A model generated the notes under the pieces. It worked only from the letters and a program-made list of their open reading frames with translations. It ran no database searches and was not told the DNA's origin. Of a DNA stretch of 42,248 nucleotides, positions 30,763 through 39,967 are shown piece after piece (within the stretch, counting starts at the first letter, position 1; each line of letters starts with the position of its first letter). A program made the position numbers and the translations under genes. The stretch spans positions 1 through 42,248 of the forward strand of contig CABRYP010000022.1 in assembly GCA_902475245.1 (NCBI GenBank). Reading direction: 5' to 3'. The DNA comes from an uncultured Collinsella sp. Lineage in GTDB: Bacteria; Actinomycetota; Coriobacteriia; Coriobacteriales; Coriobacteriaceae.

Positions 30763-31788
30763 ATGGCAGTAAAGGTTGCTATTAACGGCTTCGGTCGCAT
30801 CGGTCGTCTGGCCTTCCGCCAGATGTTCGGTCATGAGGGCTCCGAGATCGTCGCTATCAACGACCTCACCTCTCCCGATATGCTCGCTTACCTGCTGAAG
30901 TACGACTCCACGCAGGGCAACTATGCTCGCGATCACGAGGTCGTCGCTGGCGAGGATTCCATCACCGTTGACGGCAAGGAGATCAAGATCTACAAGGAGG
31001 CCGACGCCAACAACCTGCCTTGGGGCGACCTCGACGTCGACGTCGTTCTCGAGTGCACCGGCTTCTACACCAGCAAGGCTAAGGCTCAGGCCCACATCAA
31101 CGCTGGCGCCAAGAAGGTCGTCATCTCCGCTCCGGCCGGCAGCGATCTGCCCACCATCGTGTACAACGTCAACCATGAGACGCTGACCGCTGAGGACAAC
31201 ATCATCTCCGCTGCTTCCTGCACCACCAACTGCCTCGCCCCGATGGCCAAGGGTCTGAACGACTTCGCTCCCATCGTCTCCGGCATCATGACCACCATCC
31301 ACGCCTTCACCGGCGACCAGATGCCGCTCGACGGCCCGCAGCGCAAGGGCAACTTCCGTCGCTCCCGCGCCTGCTCCGAGAACATCGTCCCGAACACCAC
31401 GGGCGCTGCCAAGGCCATCGGCCTGGTTCTCCCCGAGCTCAACGGCAAGCTCATCGGTGCCGCCCAGCGCGTCCCGACGCCGACCGGCTCGCTGACCAAC
31501 CTCTACGCCGTCGTTGACAAGAAGGTCACCGTCGACGAGGTCAACGCTGCCATGAAGGCCTACGCCGAGACCATCCCCGATACCTTCGCTTACAACGAGG
31601 ACCAGATCGTCTCCCGCGACATCGTCGGCGAGACCCACGGCTCCATCTTCGACGCCACTCAGACCATGTGCTCTGATCTCGGCAACGGCCAGACCCTCGT
31701 TCAGGTCACCTCTTGGTACGACAACGAGAACTCCTACACCTCTCAGATGGTCCGCACCATCAAGTACTTCGAGAAGTTCGTTGCTTAA
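30763..31788 (+). CDS. gap: Glyceraldehyde-3-phosphate dehydrogenase
   Basis: Glycolytic enzyme oxidising and phosphorylating glyceraldehyde-3-phosphate with NAD. The 341-aa product has the N-terminal NAD fold INGFGRIGRL, Asp34 (AINDL) which favours NAD over NADP, and catalytic Cys153 in SAASCTTNCLAP. The frame is open to 30661, but the ATG at 30763 with AAAGGAGA upstream gives the standard start. Codon use is extremely biased, as expected for a very abundant protein. It heads the gap-pgk-tpi-gpmI operon and is followed by an internal terminator-like hairpin. Confidence 0.98.
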   Translation: MAVKVAINGFGRIGRLAFRQMFGHEGSEIVAINDLTSPDMLAYLLKYDSTQGNYARDHEVVAGEDSITVDGKEIKIYKEADANNLPWGDLDVDVVLECTGFYTSKAKAQAHINAGAKKVVISAPAGSDLPTIVYNVNHETLTAEDNIISAASCTTNCLAPMAKGLNDFAPIVSGIMTTIHAFTGDQMPLDGPQRKGNFRRSRACSENIVPNTTGAAKAIGLVLPELNGKLIGAAQRVPTPTGSLTNLYAVVDKKVTVDEVNAAMKAYAETIPDTFAYNEDQIVSRDIVGETHGSIFDATQTMCSDLGNGQTLVQVTSWYDNENSYTSQMVRTIKYFEKFVA

Positions 31789-31825
31789 TTTAGCTTTTAG
31801 CGAATAGCTCGTTGAGCGTCTAAAG

Positions 31826-31872
31826 AAGGGCGCGGCCTCATAGGGCTTACACCCTAGGGTCGCGCCCTTTTT
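31826..31872 (+). terminator. Terminator or attenuator between gap and pgk
   Basis: AAGGGCGCG pairs with CGCGCCCTT (31826-31834 with 31861-31869) around a partly paired middle, followed by TTT (five T in all, 31868-31872). No new promoter is clear before pgk, so readthrough is probable and gap would be made in excess over the distal genes. Confidence 0.75.
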
Positions 31873-31928
31873 ATAGGAAATCGTCTGCCGTAATGGGAGG
31901 CAGACACGTACGAAAGGTAGAAGCAAAC

Positions 31929-33119
31929 ATGGCCTTTACCAAGAAGACCGTCCGCGACATCGATGTCGACGGCAAGCGCGTTCTCGTCCGCGTTGACTTC
32001 AACGTGCCTATCAAGGATGGCGTCGTTGGCGACACCACCCGTATCAAGGCTGCCCTGCCCACCATCAACTACCTCGTTGAGCACAACGCTCGCGTCATCC
32101 TCATGAGCCACCTCGGCCGTCCCGAGGGTACCGGCTTCCAGCCTGAGCTCTCCCTTGAGCCTGTCGCTAAGAAGCTCGCTGAGCTCTCTGGTCTCGACGT
32201 TGCCTTTGTCGCCGACACCTACGGCGAGAAGGCTGCTGAGGCTGTCGCCGCCGTCGAGCCGGGCAAGGTCCTCGTTCTCGAGAACGTCCGTTTCGACAAG
32301 CGTGAGAAGAAGAACGATCCCGAGATCGCCAAGAAGCTCGCTTCCTATGGTGACGTCTTCGTTCTCGATGCCTTCGGCACCGCTCACCGCGCCCAGGGTT
32401 CCGTCGTGGGCCCCGCCGCTTACCTGCCTGCAGTCGCTGGCTTCCTGCTCGAGAAGGAGGTCGACACGCTGACCGGCATCTTCGCCGAGCCCGAGCGCCC
32501 CTTCGTCGCTATCGTCGGCGGTTCCAAGGTTTCTTCCAAGATCGGCGTTCTCGATCACCTCATCGACTCCGCTGACACCCTGATCATCGGTGGCGGCATG
32601 GCCTACACCTTCTTCCTGGCTCAGGGCCTGTCCGTCGGTCAGTCCCTCAAGGAAGAGGACTGGGTCGAGCGCGCCGGCGAGATGCTCAAGAAGGCCGAGG
32701 AGAAGGGTGTCAAGATCCTGCTCCCCATCGACAACCGCGTTGCCGATCACTTTGGCGAGGACGCTGTCCCCGAGGTTGTCGCTTCCGACGCTATCCCCGA
32801 CGACCGTGAGGGTATGGACATCGGCCCCAAGACCGAGGAGCTCTACGCCGAGGCCGTCAAGGGCGCCAAGACCGTGTTCTGGAACGGCCCCATGGGCGTC
32901 TTCGAGTTCGACAACTTCGCTCATGGCACCCAGGCTATCGCCGAGGCTGTTGCCGAGGCTGATTGCACCTCGATCATCGGTGGTGGCGATTCCGTCGCAG
33001 CCGTCAATAAGTTTAACCTGGCCGACAAGATGAGCTGGATCTCCACCGGCGGTGGCGCTTCCATGGAGCTCGTCGAGGGTAAGGCCCTGCCCGGAGTGGA
33101 GGCGCTTCTCGATGCCTAA
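31929..33119 (+). CDS. pgk: Phosphoglycerate kinase
   Basis: A 396-aa monomeric kinase making ATP from 1,3-bisphosphoglycerate. Characteristic segments: RVLVRVDFNVPIKDG, the substrate-binding SHLGRPEG, VLLENVRF-like VLVLENVRFDKRE, GGSKVSSKI, NGPMGVFE and the nucleotide loop GGGDSVAAV. The ATG at 31929 gives the usual N-terminus; AAAGG lies 12-16 nt before. The stop overlaps the tpi start by 8 nt (ATGCCTAA), indicating coupled translation. Confidence 0.98.
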   Translation: MAFTKKTVRDIDVDGKRVLVRVDFNVPIKDGVVGDTTRIKAALPTINYLVEHNARVILMSHLGRPEGTGFQPELSLEPVAKKLAELSGLDVAFVADTYGEKAAEAVAAVEPGKVLVLENVRFDKREKKNDPEIAKKLASYGDVFVLDAFGTAHRAQGSVVGPAAYLPAVAGFLLEKEVDTLTGIFAEPERPFVAIVGGSKVSSKIGVLDHLIDSADTLIIGGGMAYTFFLAQGLSVGQSLKEEDWVERAGEMLKKAEEKGVKILLPIDNRVADHFGEDAVPEVVASDAIPDDREGMDIGPKTEELYAEAVKGAKTVFWNGPMGVFEFDNFAHGTQAIAEAVAEADCTSIIGGGDSVAAVNKFNLADKMSWISTGGGASMELVEGKALPGVEALLDA

Positions 33120-33879
33120 TCGCACCCTTCTTATCGCTGGTAACTGGAAGATGAACAACGACGTCTCCGAGGCTGCCAAGCTCGCCGACGAGCTGGCCCA
33201 GGCTCTGCCCGAGGTTCCGGCTGGCGTCGAGGTGCTCGTCTGCCCTCCGACCATCGACATCACCACGGTTCATGACCGCATTCAGGCTGCCCCCATCGCC
33301 CTCGGTGCACAGAACGTGTACTGGGAGGCCAAGGGTGCCTTCACCGGTGAGTCCTCTTGCGACATGCTCAAGTCCGCTGGCTGCACCTACTGCATCATCG
33401 GTCACTCCGAGCGTCGTGATTACTTCCACGAGACCGACGAGGATCAGAACAAGAAGGCCAAGGCCCTCGTTGCTGCCGGTCTTGTTCCCGTCTTCTGCTG
33501 CGGTGAGTCTCTTGAGGTCCGCGAGGCCGGCACCTATGTCGAGCACGTCGTGAACCAGGTCAAGGCTGGTCTCGAGGGTCTCGAGATCACTTGCCCCAAG
33601 CAGGTCGTCGTCGCCTACGAGCCCATCTGGGCTATCGGCACCGGCAAGACCGCTACCGCCGAGGACGCTCAGGAGGTCTGCGGCGCTATCCGTGAGACCC
33701 TCAAGGAGATGTTCGGCGAGGAGCTCGCTAACGGCATCCGCGTTCTCTATGGTGGCTCTGCCAAGCCCGGCAACATCGCCGAGCTCGTCGCCAAGCCCGA
33801 CGTCGACGGCGCCCTCGTGGGCGGCGCTTCGCTCAAGGCTGTCGACTTCGCTTCTATGGTCGTCAAGGCAGGCGAGTAG
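33112..33879 (+). CDS. tpiA: Triosephosphate isomerase
   Basis: A 255-aa TIM barrel interconverting dihydroxyacetone phosphate and glyceraldehyde-3-phosphate. Catalytic Lys13 (GNWKMN), His in IIGHSERR, Glu in AYEPIWAIGTGKTAT (loop 6) and the phosphate-binding YGGSAKPGN are all intact. The start overlaps the pgk stop, and gpmI begins 5 nt after the end. The ribosome site lies inside pgk (GGAGTGGAGG). Confidence 0.98.
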   Translation: MPNRTLLIAGNWKMNNDVSEAAKLADELAQALPEVPAGVEVLVCPPTIDITTVHDRIQAAPIALGAQNVYWEAKGAFTGESSCDMLKSAGCTYCIIGHSERRDYFHETDEDQNKKAKALVAAGLVPVFCCGESLEVREAGTYVEHVVNQVKAGLEGLEITCPKQVVVAYEPIWAIGTGKTATAEDAQEVCGAIRETLKEMFGEELANGIRVLYGGSAKPGNIAELVAKPDVDGALVGGASLKAVDFASMVVKAGE

Positions 33880-33884
33880 GACAT

Positions 33885-35438
33885 ATGGCACAACGTCATC
33901 TTCCTGCACTCCTGATCATCATGGACGGCTGTGGCCTGGCTCCGGCCGATGGCGAGAACGCCGTCGCCGCTGCTAAGACGCCCTTCCTTGATAGCCTGTA
34001 CGAGAAGTATCCTCACACCACGCTCGGTGCTTCGGGCGAGGATGTGGGCCTTCCCGACGGTCAGATGGGCAACTCCGAGGTGGGTCACCTCAACATCGGT
34101 GCCGGCCGCATCGTGTTCCAGGAGCTTTCGCGCATCAACAATGCCATCAAGGACGGTTCCATCGCCAAGAACGAGGTTTTCGTCAAGGCTATGGACGATG
34201 TCAAGGCTGACGGCAAGACTCTCCATCTCATGGGCCTTATGAGTCCTGGCGGTGTTCATTCTCACATGAACCACGTCGAGGCTCTGGTCAAGATGGCTGC
34301 CGAGCACGGTGTCAAGACCGTTCGCGTCCACGCCTTTATGGACGGCCGCGACGTCGACCCGCAGTCCGGTGCCGGTTACATGAGTGAGTTCTGCGCCTTC
34401 CTGGCCAAGATCTCCGAGGAGACCGGTTGCGACGCTCGCGTTGCCACCGTCTCGGGCCGTTATTGGGCCATGGACCGCGACAACCGTTGGGAGCGCATCC
34501 AGCGCGCCTACGATGTCATGGTCAATGCGTCCGATGCCGATACCGACCCCGTTGCCGGTATCAAGGCCTACTACGAGAAGGATCCGCGCGGCGATGAGTT
34601 CGTCGAGCCCTTTGCTGCCCACAACGAGGGCATCCACGAGGGTGACGCGGCCATCTTCTTCAACTTCCGTCCCGACCGCGCCCGTCAGATGACTCGCGTG
34701 TTCACGGACAAGGAGTTCGACGGCTTTGAGCGCGAGCAGATCAAGCTTTCGCACTTTGTGACGATGACTGAGTACGACCCGACGTTTGACGTCGAGGTCG
34801 CCTTCCCCAAGACGTTCCCCGAGAACGTCCTGGCCGACGTTATCGCCGCCAATGGCCTGAAGCAGCTGCACACCGCCGAGACCGAGAAGTACGCCCACGT
34901 GACGTTCTTCCTCAACGGCGGCATCGAGGAGCCCAAGGAGGGCGAGGAGCGCGTGCTCGTCGCTTCCCCCAAGGTCGCTACCTACGATCTGCAGCCTGAG
35001 ATGAGCGCTCCCGAGGTTACTGAGAAGCTTGTCGCCGCCATCAACGAGGATCGCGCTGATTTCTACATCGTGAACTTCGCAAACTGCGACATGGTTGGCC
35101 ATACCGGCGTGTTCGACGCTGCCGTTAAGGCTGTCGAGGCCGTTGACGATGCCCTGTCCAAGGTTGTCCCGGCGATTCTCGCCAAGGGCGGCTTTGCGCT
35201 GATCACCGCCGACCACGGCAACGCCGATCACATGTTTGACGTCGCTTCCGACGGTTCCAAGCATCCGTTCACGGCTCACACCACCAACCGCGTGCCGTTC
35301 ATCATCGTTGATGAGAAGGCACAGCTTACCGGTATCGAGGACGGCCGTCTCTCCGATATCGCTCCGACTATGCTCACCATGGCTGGTATTGAGCCTTCCG
35401 CCGAGATGACGGGTCGCGTACTCGCCACCGAGGCCTAA
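33885..35438 (+). CDS. gpmI: 2,3-bisphosphoglycerate-independent phosphoglycerate mutase
   Basis: A 517-aa, metal-dependent (usually Mn) mutase of the alkaline phosphatase superfamily, converting 3-phosphoglycerate to 2-phosphoglycerate. Metal ligand Asp14 (IIMDGCG), nucleophile Ser64 (MGNSEVGHLNIGAGR), DGRDVDP, NFRPDRARQM and the metal-binding TADHGNADHM are present. Length is normal. Its place in the gap operon gives four consecutive lower-glycolysis steps (gap, pgk, tpi, gpm); enolase and pyruvate kinase are not here. Confidence 0.97.
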   Translation: MAQRHLPALLIIMDGCGLAPADGENAVAAAKTPFLDSLYEKYPHTTLGASGEDVGLPDGQMGNSEVGHLNIGAGRIVFQELSRINNAIKDGSIAKNEVFVKAMDDVKADGKTLHLMGLMSPGGVHSHMNHVEALVKMAAEHGVKTVRVHAFMDGRDVDPQSGAGYMSEFCAFLAKISEETGCDARVATVSGRYWAMDRDNRWERIQRAYDVMVNASDADTDPVAGIKAYYEKDPRGDEFVEPFAAHNEGIHEGDAAIFFNFRPDRARQMTRVFTDKEFDGFEREQIKLSHFVTMTEYDPTFDVEVAFPKTFPENVLADVIAANGLKQLHTAETEKYAHVTFFLNGGIEEPKEGEERVLVASPKVATYDLQPEMSAPEVTEKLVAAINEDRADFYIVNFANCDMVGHTGVFDAAVKAVEAVDDALSKVVPAILAKGGFALITADHGNADHMFDVASDGSKHPFTAHTTNRVPFIIVDEKAQLTGIEDGRLSDIAPTMLTMAGIEPSAEMTGRVLATEA

Positions 35439-35461
35439 TAGAAAACAAATACCGTTTTCTA
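35439..35461 (+). repeat. AT-rich stem-loop just after gpmI
   Basis: TAGAAAAC pairs with GTTTTCTA (35439-35446 with 35454-35461). It directly follows the stop codon and precedes the strong terminator, and may add to 3'-end stability. Confidence 0.5.
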
Positions 35462-35465
35462 GTAA

Positions 35466-35498
35466 GGGGGTTGTCCACAACCGGACAACCCTCTTTTT
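35466..35498 (+). terminator. Terminator of the glycolytic operon
   Basis: GGGTTGTCC pairs with GGACAACCC (35468-35476 with 35483-35491), extended by two pairs, then TTTTT (35494-35498). secG downstream is thus probably a separate unit. Confidence 0.88.
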
Positions 35499-35595
35499 GC
35501 GCTATTTCTACCTCGTCACCAAATGGCTGATGGGGGAGTGCTGGGGGTTGTGGTACAGTACTGGAGTTTGAATTGTTCTATTAAGGAGCTTATCT

Positions 35596-35850
35596 ATGGG
35601 TCCGTTTCAGATTCTTCTGTTTGTCGTTTGGGCTGTCTCTGCCGTGGCGCTGACGATTCTCGTCCTGATGCACTCTGGTAAGGGCACCGGCGTTTCGGAT
35701 ATGATCGCTAGCTCGCTGTATAACTCCAGCTCTGCCACGGGCGTCATGGAGCAGAACCTCGATCGCCTGACGGTAATTATGGCCGTCGTTTTTGCCGTGT
35801 GTGTCGTCCTGTGCATGTTCTTCTTCCCGCAGGGTATCGTCGGCTACTAA
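35596..35850 (+). CDS. secG: Preprotein translocase subunit SecG
   Basis: An 84-aa small membrane protein of the SecYEG channel. Two TM segments (about 4-24 and 56-76) flank the conserved cytosolic stretch HSGKGTGVSDMI and the SSSATGVMEQNLDRLT region. AAGGAG precedes the ATG by 8 nt. Position after the gap-pgk-tpi genes is the usual one in many Gram-positives. Upstream (35499-35595) no clear promoter is seen. Confidence 0.94.
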   Translation: MGPFQILLFVVWAVSAVALTILVLMHSGKGTGVSDMIASSLYNSSSATGVMEQNLDRLTVIMAVVFAVCVVLCMFFFPQGIVGY

Positions 35851-35872
35851 GCACGAGCCACATAAATACTTG

Positions 35873-35904
35873 AAAAGGGTTCCGCAAGTGCGGGACCCTT
35901 TTTG
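35873..35904 (+). terminator. secG terminator
   Basis: AAAAGGGTTCCGC (35873-35885) pairs with 35890-35902 with one G-T pair and a 4-nt loop, ending in five T. Confidence 0.88.
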
Positions 35905-36016
35905 TTTACATATTTGTAACAGAGCCAAAATATCCCCACATACTTCGCCCAACTAAAGAAATTCTCGACCGTTGACCGGAATTAGCCCCAAATCGTGCAT
36001 AAAATGCGCTACTGTA

Positions 36017-36045
36017 TTGCGAAACGTTGGTTCGTTGTGCATAAC
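36017..36045 (+). promoter_or_regulatory. Candidate promoter of the second ABC transporter
   Basis: TTGCGA (36017-36022) and CATAAC (36040-36045) are 17 nt apart, leaving a leader of about 95 nt. The spacer holds AAACGTT, a weak central-CG palindrome like those before the nan and gap operons. The rest of the 240-nt gap after secG shows nothing else convincing. Confidence 0.35.
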
Positions 36046-36144
36046 CAGCCATAGCAACGGGCGGCGTTTTGATGGTTCGGATCGGATTGTCTCGACATGT
36101 GTCCGACTGAACATTTCTTTGTCCTATCTCATAAGGAGGATGGC

Positions 36145-37821
36145 ATGGCTGATTCTATGTTCCACCAGCCCGTTATGGGTCGTCGCGCCTTTGTCGGCGG
36201 TACCCTTGCTGCGAGCTCCATGGCTTTTCTTGCCGCATGCGGCAAGAAGGGCGGCGACGCTTCCGGTTCTGAGTCCGGTTCGAAGCTGAACTTCTACATC
36301 AACAACCCGGTCTGCATCGACCCCTACAATGTCCAGGAGGACCAGGGCACTCAGGTCGAGTACCAGCTCTTTGATGCTCTGACCTCTTACGACGCCGAGA
36401 AGGGCGAGATCGTTCCGCTGGCTTGCGAGTCCTTTGAGTCCAACGACGACGCCACCGAGTTTACCTTCAAGATCAAGAAGGCCAAGTTCCACAACGGTGA
36501 CGACGTTACCTCCAAGTCCTTCAAGCTCGGTTGGGAGCGTCTGGTCAACACCAAGTCGGCTGTCGCTACCGAGTACGGCCCTTCCGAGGTCTCCTATCAC
36601 CTCTCCATGGTCGAGGGCTATGACGATCTGCTTGCCGGTAACGCTACCGAGCTCAGCGGTGTTACCTGCCCCGACGATGAGACCCTCGTCGTCAAGCTGG
36701 CTTCCGCTTACGCCGACTTCCCCTTCGTCGCCTCTCACCCGGCTCTGGCCCCGGTTCCCGAGTGCGCCGAGTCCGATGTCAAGAGCTTCTACCTTGCCCC
36801 GGTCGGTAACGGCCCGTTCATGATGGACGGCAAGTGGGAGGATGGCCAGGAGATCAACGTCAAGAAGTTCGACGATTACTATGGCGACAAGGCCAAGATC
36901 GATGGCATCCACTTCCAGGTCATCAAGGACATGGAGACCGCTTACAAGGAGTTCCAGGCGGGTAACCTCGATGTCTGCGACGTTCCCGTCGCTCAGATTG
37001 ATGCCGCCAAGAAGGATCGCGGCGTGTCCAAGGACGGCTACACCATGGGAGACGGCGAGCGCATGCTGCTCGGCGCCGAGCCTTCCACGTACTATCTGAC
37101 CTGCAACACCACGGCCGAGCCGTTCAACAACGCCGACCTGCGTAGGGGTATCTCCCTGGCCATCAACCGTGAGGCCATCTGCAAGACCATCTTCAAGGGT
37201 ACCCGTACCCCTGCCGACGGCATTGTTCCTCCGGGCATCGATGGCTACAAGGAGGGCGCATGGGAGTTCTGCGCCTACGATGTCGACAAGGCTAACGAGT
37301 ACCTCGACAAGGTTGCTCCCGCTGGCGCTAACGGCGATCGTGGCATTAGCGTGACCCTTTCCTACAACCAGGACGGCGGTCACAAGGAGATCATGGAGTC
37401 CATCATCGGCGACCTCGCCAAGGTTGGTGTTACCGCTGTCTCCGATACCCCCGAGTGGTCTGCCCTGCTCGAGCAGTATCAGAACTTTAACTATCAGTTC
37501 GGTCGTCTGGGTTGGATTGCCGACTACCCGATCATGGACAACTTCCTGTATCCGCTGTTCCACTCCGACTCCCTCGGTGGCGACAACCGCTCTGGTTACA
37601 GCAACCCCGAGTTCGACGCCAAGGTCGACGAGGCTCGTACTATTGTTGACGATGAGGAGCGCGTCGCCAAGATGCAGGAGGCCGACGCAATGGTCGCTGC
37701 CGACTGCCCGGTCATCCCGATTATGTTCTACACGCACACTGTCGCCGGCTCCGATCGCATCAAGCACCTCTATGTCGATCCGCAGAAGCACGCCGATCTG
37801 GGTACCGCTGAGCTCGCCTAA
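36145..37821 (+). CDS. oppA: Oligopeptide ABC transporter substrate-binding lipoprotein
   Basis: A 558-aa family 5 solute receptor (OppA type). The signal has a twin-arginine (GRRAFVGG, about 11-18) and a lipobox LAAC (about 29-32), followed by a Gly/Ser-rich linker. The mature domain matches peptide-binding proteins: FTFKIKKAKFHNGDDVTSKSF, PVGNGPF, DLRRGISLAINREAI and a tail with QEADAMVAADCPVIPIMFYT. The frame is open to 36097, but the ATG at 36145 with AAGGAGGA upstream is the likely start. Peptides are the expected ligand; nothing nearby gives a more exact substrate. Confidence 0.9.
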   Translation: MADSMFHQPVMGRRAFVGGTLAASSMAFLAACGKKGGDASGSESGSKLNFYINNPVCIDPYNVQEDQGTQVEYQLFDALTSYDAEKGEIVPLACESFESNDDATEFTFKIKKAKFHNGDDVTSKSFKLGWERLVNTKSAVATEYGPSEVSYHLSMVEGYDDLLAGNATELSGVTCPDDETLVVKLASAYADFPFVASHPALAPVPECAESDVKSFYLAPVGNGPFMMDGKWEDGQEINVKKFDDYYGDKAKIDGIHFQVIKDMETAYKEFQAGNLDVCDVPVAQIDAAKKDRGVSKDGYTMGDGERMLLGAEPSTYYLTCNTTAEPFNNADLRRGISLAINREAICKTIFKGTRTPADGIVPPGIDGYKEGAWEFCAYDVDKANEYLDKVAPAGANGDRGISVTLSYNQDGGHKEIMESIIGDLAKVGVTAVSDTPEWSALLEQYQNFNYQFGRLGWIADYPIMDNFLYPLFHSDSLGGDNRSGYSNPEFDAKVDEARTIVDDEERVAKMQEADAMVAADCPVIPIMFYTHTVAGSDRIKHLYVDPQKHADLGTAELA

Positions 37822-37918
37822 GAGTTTGCAGCTTCCGTGAGGGTCAAGTATTTACGTAGACCTCATGGGAAACATACAGTTCTCCCTAACCTGGGGTAAA
37901 CTGGCTGATGGTAATTTT

Positions 37919-37946
37919 GGGATGCCGGTCTGGCGATCGGCATCCC
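37919..37946 (+). repeat. Stem-loop between oppA and oppB
   Basis: GGGATGCCG pairs with CGGCATCCC (37919-37927 with 37938-37946) with a 10-nt loop; only ATTTAGG follows. As in the nan transporter, a stem-loop without a T-run follows the binding protein gene. Confidence 0.6.
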
Positions 37947-37977
37947 ATTTAGGTTAATCCCTAGATAGGGGAGTGGT

Positions 37978-39015
37978 ATGGGTAAGTACATCGTTAAACG
38001 TGTGCTTCAGTTCATCCCGGTGTTTTTGGGCGTTACGCTGATTCTGTTCGCCCTCCAGAATATCGTGCCGGGAGATCCGATCAAGCTGATCGGTGGAGAC
38101 AAGGCTCTGTCCCCCGAGGTGGAGCTTCAGCTTCGCGTTCGCTATCACCTGGTCCAGACGGACGAGGACGGCAACGCGATCCTTGACGAGAACGGCGACC
38201 CCGTTCAAACGTCGCTCGTGGACCGTTACTTGTATTACATGAACGGCCTGCTTCATGGCGATCTGGGCAATTCGTATCAGCGCAAGCTGCCGGTTACGGA
38301 AATCTTTGCCCAGAAGTATCCGTATACGGTCAAACTTGCCGCGTGCGCCATCGTGCTCGAGGCAATTATGGGTATCGGTGCGGGTATCATTTCGGCGGTA
38401 AAGCGTTATTCCTTCTGGGATATTTTGGTAACGCTCACCACGTCGATCCTCGTTGCGGTCCCGGCCTTCTGGCTCGGTATGTTGCTGCAGCTGTTCTTTG
38501 GCGTCATCCTCAAGGACGCCACGGGCGGTGCAATCTCCATGCCGATCTCGGGTGCCGGCGGTTCCAGCTCTCAGTATCAGGATTGGATGCACTATGTGCT
38601 TCCGACCATTACGCTGGCTTCGGTTTCGACCGCTTATGCTGCGCGCATTATGCGCTCGCAGCTGCTTGACGTCATGAACCAGGATTACATCCGTACGGCA
38701 AAGGCCAAGGGTCTCTCCAATCGTGCGATCATCGTCAAGCATGCGCTTAAGAATGCACTCATCCCCGTCGTTACCTATATTGGTGTCGACTTTGGCGGCA
38801 TGCTTTCGGGCGCCATCCTGACCGAGACGGTCTTCAACTGGCCCGGTATCGGCTATGAGGTCTATCGCGCCATTAGCATGCGTGACTGGCCCATCGTTAT
38901 GGGCGGCGTTACGCTCATCGTTGTCGTCGTCATGGTGATCAACCTGCTCGTCGACATTAGCTATGCATTCCTCGACCCGCGCATCCGCCTTGGCGGTCCG
39001 TCGGATAAGGCCTAA
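37978..39015 (+). CDS. oppB: Oligopeptide ABC transporter permease OppB
   Basis: A 345-aa permease with the OppB layout: N-terminal TM, external loop with NIVPGDP and LLHGDLGNSY, five more TM segments, and EAA loop IRTAKAKGLSNRAIIVKHALKNALIPV. The external loop carries an acidic insert of about 20 residues (58-79) with two similar stretches, DEDGN and DENGD, that look like metal-binding loops. AGGGGAG precedes the ATG. Paired with oppC 14 nt downstream. Confidence 0.93.
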   Translation: MGKYIVKRVLQFIPVFLGVTLILFALQNIVPGDPIKLIGGDKALSPEVELQLRVRYHLVQTDEDGNAILDENGDPVQTSLVDRYLYYMNGLLHGDLGNSYQRKLPVTEIFAQKYPYTVKLAACAIVLEAIMGIGAGIISAVKRYSFWDILVTLTTSILVAVPAFWLGMLLQLFFGVILKDATGGAISMPISGAGGSSSQYQDWMHYVLPTITLASVSTAYAARIMRSQLLDVMNQDYIRTAKAKGLSNRAIIVKHALKNALIPVVTYIGVDFGGMLSGAILTETVFNWPGIGYEVYRAISMRDWPIVMGGVTLIVVVVMVINLLVDISYAFLDPRIRLGGPSDKA

Positions 39016-39029
39016 GGGAGGTACGTCTC

Positions 39030-39965
39030 ATGCAGGAAACTGATTCTCAGTCTCAGGAGCAGGCTACCGCCACCAAGGTCGCATCTGCTCCCGCCAAGTC
39101 CCGCACGCTGTGGGGCGACGCTTTTAAGCGTCTTCGTAAGAACAAGCTCGCCGTTATCGGTGTCTGCTGGATCATCATCGTCGTTGTGGTTGCCCTGACC
39201 GCAGATCTGTGGGCTAAGCCCTGGCTCGGTTCGCCGACGGCTTCCGATTCGACCACCATGGCCGAGACATCGCTACTGGCTCCGTGTGCCGAGCACCCGT
39301 TTGGCACCGATGCCCTCGGTCGCGACATTCTCGTCCGCGTTATCTACGGTGCACGCGTTTCGCTTTCTGTCGGTATCATGGCCACCGCCATCTCCACATT
39401 GATCGGCCTGGTCATGGGCGCCCTGGCCGGTTTCTACGGCGGCATTTGGGATACGATCATCATGCGCTGTGCGGACATCTTCCTGGCGTTCCCGTACGTG
39501 CTGTTCGTTGTCGCCATGATCGCCGTTATCGGCCGTGGTCTTCAGAACGTCTTTATCGCCATCGGCATTCTTGGCTGGCCTTCGATTGCGCGCGTCTTCC
39601 GCTCTGCAATCTTGACGGTCAAGGAAAACGACTATGTTGATGCAGCGCGCGCGATGGGTGCATCTGATGCTCGTATCGTCGTGCGTCACATCTTCCCGAA
39701 CTCCGTCGCCTCCATCGTGGTCTACGCGACCATGAACATTGGTGGCGCCATTCTGACCGAGTCCGCTCTGTCCTTCCTCGGCATGGGCGTTATTCCGCCT
39801 ACGCCTTCGTGGGGCTCCATGATTCAGGACGGTCAGCAGTATCTTCTGACCGCTCCCTGGATGATGATCATGCCCGGTCTGGCAATTCTCTCGACGGTGC
39901 TCGCCTTCACCCTGCTGGGTGACGGTCTGCGCGACGCCCTCGACGTCAAGATGAAGGACGCATAA
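39030..39965 (+). CDS. oppC: Oligopeptide ABC transporter permease OppC
   Basis: A 311-aa permease with an N-terminal cytosolic stretch rich in Gln/Ala/Ser, a first TM at about 40-60, the conserved HPFGTDALGRDILVRVIYGARVSL segment of OppC/DppC, and EAA loop DAARAMGASDARIVVRHIFPN. It ends with the family tail GDGLRDALDVKMKDA. It corresponds to the permease half of the fused protein of the nan cluster. The gap to oppD is 2 nt. Confidence 0.93.
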   Translation: MQETDSQSQEQATATKVASAPAKSRTLWGDAFKRLRKNKLAVIGVCWIIIVVVVALTADLWAKPWLGSPTASDSTTMAETSLLAPCAEHPFGTDALGRDILVRVIYGARVSLSVGIMATAISTLIGLVMGALAGFYGGIWDTIIMRCADIFLAFPYVLFVVAMIAVIGRGLQNVFIAIGILGWPSIARVFRSAILTVKENDYVDAARAMGASDARIVVRHIFPNSVASIVVYATMNIGGAILTESALSFLGMGVIPPTPSWGSMIQDGQQYLLTAPWMMIMPGLAILSTVLAFTLLGDGLRDALDVKMKDA

Positions 39966-39967
39966 GG

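Noticed and set aside
36124..37791. Open frame of 555 codons antisense to oppA, and similar ones antisense to gap, pgk and gpmI
   Set aside because: They mirror highly expressed genes with strong codon bias and have no domain or initiation support.
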